A stretch of 64,000 bases of DNA from Bradyrhizobium sp. AZCC 1721. Its GTDB lineage: Bacteria > Pseudomonadota > Alphaproteobacteria > Rhizobiales > Xanthobacteraceae. The notes beneath the pieces were generated by a model. The model did not search any database and was not told the origin of the DNA. It was given only the letters and a program-made list of their open reading frames with translations. The stretch lies in contig NZ_JAZHSB010000001.1 of assembly GCF_036924715.1 (NCBI RefSeq), positions 4,207,001-4,271,000 on the forward strand, in the 5' to 3' direction. Position numbers and translations under genes: made by a program. How positions within the stretch are numbered: position 1 is the first letter of the stretch; every line of letters begins with the position of its first letter. Below are positions 1-7,452 of the stretch, one piece after another.

Positions 1-211
1 CGTGGGCGTGTACTCACAAATTTCGGGATTGTCCGCTTCCTGAGGTAGGGCAGACATCGCCCTGACCGGCCGGGAACATCTTCAAATGACCCGTAGCCGT
101 TCTGCGCCACGCGCCGCATTTGTGACGCAGCATTTGCACATGCAGTGAGTGCGACGACCATCGAGACGTGATACTCTGCGCTCGTCGTCCTCAAACTGCG
201 TTGAGGGTCGA

Positions 212-1180
212 ATGAAGCGGCGGGAGTTCATCGCGGGCACTACGGCGCTGCTCGTTTCGCCACGCCATTCGCGGGCCCAAGGGACGCCTCGCCGAATCGG
301 TTTCTTGGCCTCTTTCTTAGATCAGCCAGGTCGCGAGGCATGGCGCAGTGGCCTGCGCGATCACGGTTGGATCGAAGGCAAGAACCTGATCATTGACTAC
401 CGATTCTTCGAGGTCCAGCCCGAGCGCGCACCGGCGCTCGCGGCTGAACTCGTCGCCCTCAAGCCCGATCTTGTAATTGCCGTCGGGCCACGAGAAGCCG
501 CAGCCCTGAAATCGGCAACTGCAACTATTCCTATTGTATTCGTGGTCGTGTTCGATCCCGTGGGGCTCGGCCTCGTCCAAAGTCTCTCCCGCCCAGGCGG
601 CAACATCACGGGTCTTGCGACCTACGTGCCAGGAGATTGGGTCGCAAAACGAATAGAAATCCTCCGGGAACTGGTCCCTGGCGCCCCGAAAATTGCGATC
701 TTGGTCAATCCGGGCAACCCAATACACAGGCTGATATTAGCCGAGGAGGTACCCAGCACAGCTAGGAAGCTAGGCGTGGCTCTGCCGATAGTTGAGTCGA
801 CGACGGCCGAGGAACTCGACATCGCCTTTGCCTCGGCCGCTTCCCAGCGCGCCGATGCAATCATTGTGTTTGCCGATCCTCTGACCATGCGCCAGGCCCC
901 GCGAGTTGTCGCGCTCGCGGCAGAACATCATCTGCCCGCGATTTATCTCTTCCGACAATTCGCCGATGGCGGATTGGTCGTCTACGGCCCCGATATATTC
1001 GATCTGCTACGCCGTGCAGGCGGCTACGTCGATAAGATCCTCAAAGGCGCCAAGCCTTCCGATCTGCCGGTAGAGCAGCCGACCAAGTTCGATCTGGTGA
1101 TCAACATGAAGACTGCCAAAGCGCTCGGCCTCACCGTGCCGACCTCGTTACTCCTTCGCGCTGATGAGGTGATCGAATAG
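212..1180 (+). CDS. ABC transporter substrate-binding protein (ABC_sub_bind family)
   Basis: The 322-residue product matches the orphan periplasmic binding proteins (PF04392 type) that are abundant in Bradyrhizobium. It opens with a twin-arginine-like signal (KRREFIAG) and an Ala-rich stretch ending near SRAQ, so Tat export to the periplasm is likely. The body has the typical openings RRIGFLASF and RPGGNITGL, and the C-terminus has the family-like NMKTAKALGL near the end. I start at the ATG at 212, where the signal peptide begins; an in-frame codon at 149 would add 21 residues without signal character. No permease or ATPase gene is adjacent, so the ligand is unknown. Confidence 0.85.
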   Translation: MKRREFIAGTTALLVSPRHSRAQGTPRRIGFLASFLDQPGREAWRSGLRDHGWIEGKNLIIDYRFFEVQPERAPALAAELVALKPDLVIAVGPREAAALKSATATIPIVFVVVFDPVGLGLVQSLSRPGGNITGLATYVPGDWVAKRIEILRELVPGAPKIAILVNPGNPIHRLILAEEVPSTARKLGVALPIVESTTAEELDIAFASAASQRADAIIVFADPLTMRQAPRVVALAAEHHLPAIYLFRQFADGGLVVYGPDIFDLLRRAGGYVDKILKGAKPSDLPVEQPTKFDLVINMKTAKALGLTVPTSLLLRADEVIE

Positions 1181-1548
1181 AGATGCTGTTTGCTGCGGCG
1201 CATGAGTCCAGAGTTGGCCCTTAGTGGACATGCCTTCATCCTCGCCCGATCTCCGATTTTCGGGTCTAACCGGATATCACCTTCCTGCGCAGGCTATTCA
1301 TGAATACACGCCTAGCAAGAATACACGCCTAGCAAGCCCGCCTATGCGCCCGCGCACTGGCGGCACACACACCGCCGCTGCACGGCCTGCACCTCTCTAC
1401 GGCCCCCGCTGCGGCTCATAGCGGGCTATCCGGCGCGGACCTTGCCAAAGCTCTACGGGCGCGTCGGTGGCCAGATTGCGGGCGCGCGCCTTGGCTTCAT
1501 TTTCGTCGCAATGAAACTCAGTGACCGTGATGACGTGGCCTTCGCGAG
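1181..1548. other. Intergenic stretch with a 17-bp tandem duplication
   Basis: I see no convincing gene here. A 17-base unit starting GAATACACGCC occurs twice in tandem at 1302-1318 and 1319-1335. The segment about 1393-1441 resembles 4908-4950 in the same orientation, suggesting a dispersed repeat. Confidence 0.5.
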
Positions 1549-2655
1549 TCAGAACTGCATGTAACTTCCGGCAATCGACTTCGAATAGGAGTCGAACAGC
1601 CTGCCGCAGTCCATCTCGCGCTCAATGATGACATGCTCATTAAGGTGGAGGGGGGGCGGTCGGGGAATCTTTATTCCGAAGGCGTCGGGCTCGTCGTCAA
1701 ATTCATCGTCGGTATCAACCTCAGGAAATATGTCTTTCAAGAAATTGCTTACCTCCGACGCATCGGCCGCAGACATGTAGAGGGCCGTGCCAAAAATAGG
1801 CACCGTCTTCTTAGGTGTCGCGTGGCGGTCGAATAGCAACGTCATATTTTGCGAATGGTAAGCAAAGCCCAAGAACACGATGCAGTCCGCCTCACGGATG
1901 GCCTCGTGAATACTGAACAGAGTCGACTCCTCTTCAACCTGTTCAGTATAGGTTTTGATTTGCTTGGACAATTCATCGTAACTGAGCCCGCCGTGCGGGG
2001 GGCCGCCAAAAGGCACGCGCTCCAAAGGTCCTACCCATCCGTAAGGGTGGATGATTTTGGCATTTCCTACGATCTGACGCGCTCTTTCCCTCGTGATCCC
2101 GTACTGCAAATGCAGAGCGTGCATCAGGAAGTGTTCTAGGCATCGATCATAGTTGAAATTGATAAAAGTAACGTCGTCGAGTACGTGCTCAACGTCGGGC
2201 GCTTTCCTTCCCGGCCCGAGTACGCGCATGAGCTTGGTCAGCCACGACGTATGAACCTTCATGAGGTCGAGCGTATTGTAGATATTCGAGGGGTCAACGA
2301 AGAGGTGACTGGCCTTCTCGGCGAGCAGAATGGAGCGGATGATAGCCGCCTTCCCAACCTCGACCACTTCGGGAGAACCTTCGTGAATATTCAGGAAGTC
2401 GTCGATGGAATTTGCAAAGAAAATGCCTTTGTGGATTAGATCGAAGGCGTCTAGATAGCTTTGGGCGTTTCCCTTGCCTCTCTCAAAAAATGTACGCGTA
2501 AATTCCTCGTCGAAAGTCCCTCGCTCAACGTATCCATGAGAGAGGGTCACTTTTGTCAAATTGTGAATGTCGAGCGCGAGCTTCGTGCCGACCGGCATGT
2601 TAACGTCGGCACCGGCTCCCGCTCCCATGATAAATAGTGTCTTGCGGTTGAACAT
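1549..2655 (-). CDS. SIR2-like domain protein, candidate defence gene
   Basis: This 368-residue protein has marks of the SIR2-like (SIR2_2) Rossmann group: an N-terminal nucleotide-binding loop GAGAGADVNMPVG (residues 11-23), SIDDFLNIH (83-91), FINFNYDRCLEHF (164-176), HPYGWVG (203-209) and FLGFAYHSQN (261-270). SIR2-like proteins of this kind often act in anti-phage systems as NAD-consuming effectors, but many remain untested. No partner gene (TIR, Argonaute, HerA) is adjacent. It is transcribed against its neighbours and lies in the accessory region left of a phage-derived block, which fits a cargo gene. The start is an ATG directly before the Rossmann strand. Defence is an inference from family and location. 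Confidence 0.65.
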   Translation of the reverse strand: MFNRKTLFIMGAGAGADVNMPVGTKLALDIHNLTKVTLSHGYVERGTFDEEFTRTFFERGKGNAQSYLDAFDLIHKGIFFANSIDDFLNIHEGSPEVVEVGKAAIIRSILLAEKASHLFVDPSNIYNTLDLMKVHTSWLTKLMRVLGPGRKAPDVEHVLDDVTFINFNYDRCLEHFLMHALHLQYGITRERARQIVGNAKIIHPYGWVGPLERVPFGGPPHGGLSYDELSKQIKTYTEQVEEESTLFSIHEAIREADCIVFLGFAYHSQNMTLLFDRHATPKKTVPIFGTALYMSAADASEVSNFLKDIFPEVDTDDEFDDEPDAFGIKIPRPPPLHLNEHVIIEREMDCGRLFDSYSKSIAGSYMQF

Positions 2656-2741
2656 CCGCCGAAGATATCACGATTCGGGAACCAGAGCGCCATAGCAGAC
2701 GGCAGTTCTATTTTGCGGTATCCCATACGCACACGGTCCGA

Positions 2742-3080
2742 CTAGGCCACCATCTTGTCTTCCTTGTCCGGCCCGCGCATCACTATCTTTAGCTCATCAT
2801 CTGCCAAGGGGCGCTGCAACGCCTTCGCTTCATCCCACGAAGCGCGCATCCACACGTCCCATTCTTCTTGAGTTGTCAGGATCACCGGCATGGCCTTCGG
2901 GTGTATCGGTGCAACAACTGCGTTTGGCGCGATCGTTAGAAATCCATAGACCTGATGCGGGCCAGGTATTGGCTTGGACTTCGTACCACGATCCCCGTTG
3001 AACGTTGTCCAGATGCCCGGCGAGGTTGTATGGCGGATGTTAGTAACGGGTGGCCCGCCTTTTCGCGGTGGTGGGGGCAT
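2742..3080 (-). pseudogene. Remnant of SOS-response-associated peptidase (SRAP/YedK family)
   Basis: The readable 112 residues match the rhizobial SRAP family: MPPPPRKGGPPVTNIR, then IWTTFNGDRGTKSKPIPG, then PIHPKAMPVILTTQEEWDVWM. SRAP proteins crosslink to abasic sites through the N-terminal Cys2. Here the roughly 55 residues carrying MCxxY are absent, and the central part between TSPG and IWTTF is missing as well (about 45-60 residues by memory of family length), including the region with the catalytic Asn and Glu. No in-frame start precedes the fragment. It is best read as a decayed gene, not a short active enzyme. Confidence 0.7.
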
Positions 3081-3090
3081 TACCGCCTTT

Positions 3091-3135
3091 GAAATTGCTC
3101 ACTAGGGCCAAGAAATTGCTCACCAGGCCCAAGTC
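3091..3135. repeat. Two near-identical copies of a GAAATTGCTCAC motif
   Basis: AAATTGCTCACTAGGGCC and AAATTGCTCACCAGGCCC follow each other directly upstream of the truncated SRAP gene. Short repeated termini of this form resemble the internal terminal repeats of some IS21-type elements. An IS remnant would explain the lost 5' end of the SRAP gene, but no transposase is visible, so this is conjecture. Confidence 0.35.
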
Positions 3136-3285
3136 GATCTCGGATAACGAAAATCTGTCTCGCTTCTTTTGCGATATGTAGCCGCATAGCAGCTCAGTCA
3201 AACTGCGATTAAATGATTAATTGCCTTAATTGCGCAATTGAGTTTTTAGGTTTAACATTGATCCTTTAATATGGGAGGTTCAGCA

Positions 3286-3459
3286 ATGGCAGACCCGACA
3301 GAAGAGGACGAAGATCGACGGAAGTTCTTGAAAATCTGCGGAAGATTCGCTGCGGTGACGCCTCCAGCCCTCACTATGTTGCTCTCAACGTCATTGACAT
3401 CGGACGCGATTGCCAACTCTGGTATACCGAAGGAAACAGTCCCAACTGTACCAAAATGA
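3286..3459 (+). CDS. Small protein with an RRKFL motif and hydrophobic core
   Basis: The predicted 57-residue product has an acidic N-terminus, then DRRKFLKICGRFAAVTPPA and a hydrophobic stretch ending TSLTSDAIA. The Arg-Arg pair before a hydrophobic region recalls a twin-arginine signal, though no mature protein follows. The start is well supported: GGGAGG at 3273-3278 lies 7 bases before the ATG at 3286. A hairpin terminator follows at 3482-3500. Similar tiny RRxFLxxCGxFAAVTPPA proteins recur in alphaproteobacteria without known function, as far as I recall. A short peptide precursor or a membrane peptide are both possible. Confidence 0.6.
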   Translation: MADPTEEDEDRRKFLKICGRFAAVTPPALTMLLSTSLTSDAIANSGIPKETVPTVPK

Positions 3460-3481
3460 TCGCTATCACTGATGTGACCAG

Positions 3482-3505
3482 GGCCGCCTCATGGGCGGCC
3501 TTGTG
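3482..3505 (+). terminator. Hairpin terminator after the small RRKFL gene
   Basis: GGCCGCC (3482-3488) pairs with GGCGGCC (3494-3500) around a 5-base loop and is followed by TTGTGCTTT. It lies about 20 bases after the stop codon of the small gene. Confidence 0.6.
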
Positions 3506-3526
3506 CTTTAGGCTAGCCTCAAACAG

Positions 3527-4132
3527 TTGGCGGATGGATGGGCCAAGAACCGTCGAACGTTCGATCAAATATTGAAGCACGAGCTGTCGAGCTACGGCTC
3601 AGCGATGCGGAGCGCGCTGATAGACCAGGTCAACAAAACGAATGCTGCGATTGCCTCAAGCGATCCATCGGCGGTTTTGGAGATGCGCTTTGGCTTGATA
3701 AACCGATACAGCCAGCTTGCTGGCATGTTCGAGCGCAATGGAATCCCTAAGCATGACGCCTTCAAGGAGGTGTCAAAGTTCCTGGACTGGCCAGAAAATC
3801 AGCATCAGCCAGCGCACAGAATCTTCGCTTATCTGATCGCTGCTCTGGGGTGGCGCGTTTCGTCAGGACAAAGTCCAAAAATGAGCGCTGGCATTCTTAA
3901 CGACTTCACGGCCATAGCGACCTACGCGCCATACGTCGATGCGATGTTCGTTGATAGGCAATGCGCGTCACTCTTAAAGCAGGGCAGGCTTCGTTCCGAA
4001 CTGAGCTATAGGGCGCGTATCTTCTCGATGAGTAACAAGGGGGAGTTCCTACAGTACTTGGAGGACCTTTGCGACGCCGCGCCAAACGAAGTGCGAGCGT
4101 TGGCGCACGATTTGTACGGCGTGGAGCCGTGA
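3527..4132 (+). CDS. Hypothetical protein, possibly an N-terminally truncated gene
   Basis: The frame encodes about 201 residues with no clear start: it opens at a TTG shortly after an in-frame stop and no good ribosome binding site is visible. The C-terminal part (AIATYAPYVDAMFVDRQCASLL, then RARIFSMSNKGEFLQYLEDL; each piece read separately) looks like the conserved end of a larger hypothetical family, which suggests the 5' portion has been lost. The position directly after a terminator supports a remnant. No function can be assigned. A short genuine gene starting at TTG 3527 is the alternative. Confidence 0.45.
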   Translation: MADGWAKNRRTFDQILKHELSSYGSAMRSALIDQVNKTNAAIASSDPSAVLEMRFGLINRYSQLAGMFERNGIPKHDAFKEVSKFLDWPENQHQPAHRIFAYLIAALGWRVSSGQSPKMSAGILNDFTAIATYAPYVDAMFVDRQCASLLKQGRLRSELSYRARIFSMSNKGEFLQYLEDLCDAAPNEVRALAHDLYGVEP

Positions 4133-4229
4133 CTCGTTCGGCGCGATGCCACGACAATGAGGACAACACATTTAGCGACCGACCCAGCACGATCCGCCAA
4201 GTCTGCTCGTCGTGCGTCGAAAAGCCGCC

Positions 4230-4316
4230 TTCGCACCCCCCTTCGCACTACTTCGCACCCCTTCGCACCCATGTGCTTCACCCCCCGGCCGGTGCGAAGC
4301 CCGGCCCCGGTGCGAA
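4230..4316. repeat. Iteron-like cluster of TTCGCAC repeats
   Basis: TTCGCAC occurs as four direct copies at 4230-4236, 4242-4248, 4252-4258 and 4262-4268, with a period of 10-12 bases, then as two inverted copies (GTGCGAA) at 4292-4298 and 4310-4316. Helical-turn spacing of direct copies followed by inverted ones is typical of protein-binding arrays such as operators, replication iterons or integrase arm sites. The stretch 4133-4401 around it has no credible gene. Confidence 0.6.
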
Positions 4317-4401
4317 GGCACCGGGCCAGTTCTTATCTCGGCTAGAACGAAAGATCACGGAAGCCAGCCAAGGGGCGGATTCGGCGGGTGATAAACCATG
4401 C

Positions 4402-4773
4402 CTATCGGCGCGCGTCACGTCGCGCTTGCTTCGCCTTCCGCCGCTGCATTGAATTCCAAATCATCACCTTCCGCCCGACCTGACTTCCGATGCCAATCGA
4501 AATGAAAGGAATTGGATACCACCACCATTTCACACGCCATATCGGCATTTCATCTACCGGCCGCGGCGGTGGTTTTAACGTTTGCGCCTTGAACTCGGAC
4601 ACGTCACCGGCTCTTGCCCAATCTGCAAAGCCGTCCCGCCAAACCAACACGCGTTCTGGCTCGGGAAACTTGGTGAGGGCCATTCTCACTTGCTCAAGTG
4701 TAAGCGGCCCGACTCGCCCATCGTAAGCCGCGTAATACCAACCGCCTGATGGGTCTTCCTGTTCAAATTGCAT
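4402..4773 (-). CDS. GYF_2 (DUF4339) domain protein
   Basis: The 123-residue product has an N-terminal GYF_2 domain with WYYAAYDGRVGPLTLEQV and a second conserved block VLVWRDGFADWARAGDV. GYF_2 modules usually sit on membrane or envelope proteins and mediate contacts. Here a tryptophan-rich, possibly membrane-associated segment (WWWYPIPFISIGIG) and a very basic tail (RRKAKQARRDARR) follow. The ATG at 4773 is preceded by GAGG at proper distance; a TTG at 4803 is the alternative. It is transcribed against the phage-like block that begins 280 bases away, so it probably marks the edge of a separate unit. Confidence 0.65.
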   Translation of the reverse strand: MQFEQEDPSGGWYYAAYDGRVGPLTLEQVRMALTKFPEPERVLVWRDGFADWARAGDVSEFKAQTLKPPPRPVDEMPIWRVKWWWYPIPFISIGIGSQVGRKVMIWNSMQRRKAKQARRDARR

Positions 4774-5055
4774 GGGCAGTGCCTCAAGCCGACGTTCGTT
4801 CAAACGTGGCCCATGGTGGCACTGCCGATTGCAGGCTTCAAGACAATAGGAAGGCCGCCCATGCGGTCCGCGCGATGGCGGTGGAATTGCGCTGCCTTAG
4901 CGCGCCCTACGGCACGCCCTGCGGCTCGTAGCGCTATCCGGCGCGACCAACATAGTGTGGATAAGTCATGCTGATTGTCTTCCGTGCGGCCATTGAATCC
5001 GTTCTCCGGCTTCATGTCCCTGCTAATCGGATTTTCGCACCCGGAGGACCGCCGC

Positions 5056-5574
5056 ATGCCGCTCGGCAAATACGTAATAATGGAAGCCGTCGAAACGAGC
5101 GGCAAGGTCGCGCCCTTCGTTGAATATTTGCGGGGAGGCAAACCACTAGATAACGTCATCCGGCACTGGCTCATTGACGCGCTGACCGGCGGTACCAAGA
5201 ACGGCTTCCGACTAGTGCCCCGACGTAAGCGCGGCGGGAGAACGATTTCAGCCGACAAGTTCGAAAGGATCAGGGACGCGCACGAATATTATGAAGGTTT
5301 GAGAACACGCAATATCGATTCCAAACTGGCCGAGCGTTGCCGAAATGCGCTGAATGGCAAAATGCAAATCGTGCGCGGAACCAAAGCCGCCCGCTATGGC
5401 GAGCGGCGGATCAAACCCGCTCAATACGTCATTGAGACTCGTAAACGCGTGTTCAGGCTAGACAATGGTAAGCCGCCCACGAAGTACGTCGCGCTTGCGC
5501 TCACCAGCAAAAAATTCGGCATCCCGCAAGATACCTTAAGAAAGCAATTTCGCCAGTTGAGGGGTAGCCCATAG
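5056..5574 (+). CDS. Hypothetical protein, first gene of the satellite-like block
   Basis: The 172-residue product is not recognised. It is basic, with a central cluster RRKRGGRT and a C-terminal VALALTSKKFGIPQDTLRKQ that could form a helix-turn-helix, so nucleic-acid binding is plausible. The ATG at 5056 is chosen because GGAGG at 5043-5047 precedes it by 8 bases; an upstream TTG at 4975 lacks such a site. It is followed after 118 bases by another unknown gene in the same direction. A packaging or regulatory role would fit the position, but nothing in the sequence proves one. Confidence 0.6.
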   Translation: MPLGKYVIMEAVETSGKVAPFVEYLRGGKPLDNVIRHWLIDALTGGTKNGFRLVPRRKRGGRTISADKFERIRDAHEYYEGLRTRNIDSKLAERCRNALNGKMQIVRGTKAARYGERRIKPAQYVIETRKRVFRLDNGKPPTKYVALALTSKKFGIPQDTLRKQFRQLRGSP

Positions 5575-5692
5575 TTCTGGCCACTGGATCAGCCGATTGA
5601 CTGGCCAATTCTCCGTTTTGTTTCCGGGGTAGGTTCTGCCGTGTTGGGAACGGCATCCGTTGCCAGCACGGGCATCAAACGAAAGAGAACCA

Positions 5693-6727
5693 ATGAACGA
5701 TTTTACCGACGACGCCAGTGAGGCGCACGACAACGACAACGCGCAGCATGAGCGGGAAGACGAACGCACCCCCAAGTGGACGTTCGTATCAGCAAAGACG
5801 GCAGTTCAGCGACGGCATGGCAACACAATCGATGATTATGCCACGGTTACGCCGACGGCTGTGAGCGAAGAGACCATGGGACTGGACTCACCGGATGCCC
5901 CAACGCGGGTGGAAGAGTCCGGCCGCAAGGTTGTGCGGCTTGTGAATGACACGACAGCAAAGCAGCAAGTGAAGAACAGGTTGGCAGAAGCACGCGGCAC
6001 GTTCGATATGTCCGCATTGAAAGAACCGAAGGCAAAGCCGAAGCTTGTTCCGGCAAATGATAACGTCAAGCCTGCCGAAGCTTGGCACTTGATGGGAGAA
6101 ATCAGGCGCATCAAGGATTTGACTGAACGAACCCGGCGAATGGATACCGCGCTTTATCTCCGGGAATTGATGGATTTGGCGGAAACCGATGCGCTCAGTG
6201 TGTCTGTGCATCGGGGCGGCCAGTCGCCAAGCGCAGATTACGACATGGAGCGTTCAGCATCCGGCAAGGTGGTTTATCACCACGGACAAACGCTTGATCG
6301 CAAGAAGCGCACGTACAGCGAAAAGGGCGGCGAGTCCGATGCAATGCGCCATGACGGGCCGGTTCGCACCAGTAAGCAGTCGGGACCGATCAGCGTGGGG
6401 TTTGACGTGACTCGCGATGATCCCTTTGTACAGCGCCAGCTTGATGCGCAGACGGAACTTGAAGATATCGAAGCGGTCGTTGGCCCGCTTTGGGACCCTT
6501 TGATGGATTCTGTGCGCAACATAGGCTTCACTGAGATAGCGAAGAAATTGGGCTATTGGCAGTCGGTGGTTGGTTCGTTCGCTGTCATGCGAGCGCTAGA
6601 CGTTGCGGCCGAACATATCGAGGCACATCGGGCTGCCGCTGATTTCCGAGAATTCGTGAAAACCAACAATAAGCCGGTGGCGGCGCGGCGTTACCAACGC
6701 GCCCTTGGTGAAAAACTGGCGGCGTAG
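5693..6727 (+). CDS. Hypothetical protein of the satellite-like block (344 aa)
   Basis: No family is recognised and no Walker motif is present, so it is not a large terminase. The N-terminal half is hydrophilic and low in structure, with the repeated motif DNDN (near residue 15) and ANDN (residues 121-124 by base count, at 6053-6064). The C-terminal third is helical and holds NIGFTEIAKKLGYWQSVVG, which could be a helix-turn-helix. The ATG at 5693 follows an AGAGAA site. The gene stands between two unknown genes upstream of the head module and could be a regulator or an accessory assembly factor; both are guesses. Confidence 0.6.
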   Translation: MNDFTDDASEAHDNDNAQHEREDERTPKWTFVSAKTAVQRRHGNTIDDYATVTPTAVSEETMGLDSPDAPTRVEESGRKVVRLVNDTTAKQQVKNRLAEARGTFDMSALKEPKAKPKLVPANDNVKPAEAWHLMGEIRRIKDLTERTRRMDTALYLRELMDLAETDALSVSVHRGGQSPSADYDMERSASGKVVYHHGQTLDRKKRTYSEKGGESDAMRHDGPVRTSKQSGPISVGFDVTRDDPFVQRQLDAQTELEDIEAVVGPLWDPLMDSVRNIGFTEIAKKLGYWQSVVGSFAVMRALDVAAEHIEAHRAAADFREFVKTNNKPVAARRYQRALGEKLAA

Positions 6728-6749
6728 GGGCTGTTTCGCTCTGAATCGA

Positions 6750-6899
6750 TGGCTTACAAGCCGCGACCCTTGCCACGCACTGATCATAAGAGGGCAAGTC
6801 AGGCGGTCTAAACGGGCCACCTTGGCTTGGCTTGTAAGCCACAACGCTTCCCACGGCTTGTAATTGAGACACTGACTCCGTCCGGGCAATAGCGCCCGG
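6750..6899 (+). promoter_or_regulatory. Inverted repeats and hairpin ahead of the head-gene operon
   Basis: TGGCTTACAAGCC at 6750-6762 is mirrored exactly by GGCTTGTAAGCCA at 6829-6841, with a third partial copy GGCTTGTAA at 6855-6863. A GC hairpin, CCGGGC (6882-6887) and GCCCGG (6894-6899), follows just before the next gene. This 200-base gap is the only sizeable one before the portal operon, so it is a candidate promoter/operator or a TerS recognition region. Confidence 0.45.
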
Positions 6900-6927
6900 G
6901 CGCATCCCTTATTGCATTCATGGAACC

Positions 6928-7452
6928 ATGAGACGACACATTACGCAGTCGGTTGCATTGCGCACCGGAATTCCCATCGACGACGTAGATGCCGCCGCGC
7001 GCAGCTTGAGCCAAACTGGCACTTGGACTGACGACCCCAAGCGCGCCCTAACGTTTTTGCTGTTGGCGCTATTTGCCAATGCCGAACCGCGTTCGGCCGC
7101 CAGCGTGGCCAAGCATTACTGGCAACTTGAATCAGACTCAGGAAAACCGCTCGGCCAGATGATTGAAGATATCCTGCAATCATTTCAGGAACAGCAACGT
7201 ACCGATTTCAGCGCCATTGCCTATCGCGCCGCGTTCGAAATCTTTGACTCGACTACACCGGCAGCCGTGCTGCGCATCCCATGCACCGACCGGGCCACAG
7301 AGATTGTCTATCGCGATGAACAGGCGTGGAATGACCGCACTGTACGGCGCAGCAACTTCATCAGCGGCAAGCAACTGTTTGACATTGCCGCCGATATCAC
7401 GCTCAACCGATGGAACGGGGAAGACCTTGGGCTTTACACTAAATCCGCTTAG
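6928..7452 (+). CDS. Hypothetical protein upstream of and overlapping the portal gene
   Basis: The 174-residue product is unrecognised. It looks globular, with an opening MRRHITQSVALRTG, a helical middle (RALTFLLLALFANAEP) and a late ISGKQLFDIAADITL. Its last 26 bases overlap the start of the portal gene, so the two are probably translationally coupled and part of one operon. The place before portal is where prophages keep the large terminase, but this protein is far too short and has no ATPase motif. A head-assembly or packaging accessory role is possible from position only. Confidence 0.6.
   Translation: MRRHITQSVALRTGIPIDDVDAAARSLSQTGTWTDDPKRALTFLLLALFANAEPRSAASVAKHYWQLESDSGKPLGQMIEDILQSFQEQQRTDFSAIAYRAAFEIFDSTTPAAVLRIPCTDRATEIVYRDEQAWNDRTVRRSNFISGKQLFDIAADITLNRWNGEDLGLYTKSA

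Noticed and set aside
1224..1421. 65-residue ORF after the ABC binding protein gene
   Set aside because: It spans a tandem duplication and a dispersed repeat and has no protein-like composition.
3527..4132. Full-length functional gene with a proper start
   Set aside because: No good start or ribosome site and an N-terminus that looks cut; kept only as a low-confidence hypothetical.
4230..4316. CRISPR array
   Set aside because: The repeat unit is only 7 bases with 3-5-base spacers and includes inverted copies; no cas genes are near.
4069..4452. 127-residue ORF across the TTCGCAC array
   Set aside because: Composition reflects the repeats; no ribosome site or family match.
5693..6727. Divergent large terminase
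   Set aside because: No Walker A or B motif and no nuclease Asp pattern; too short and largely disordered.
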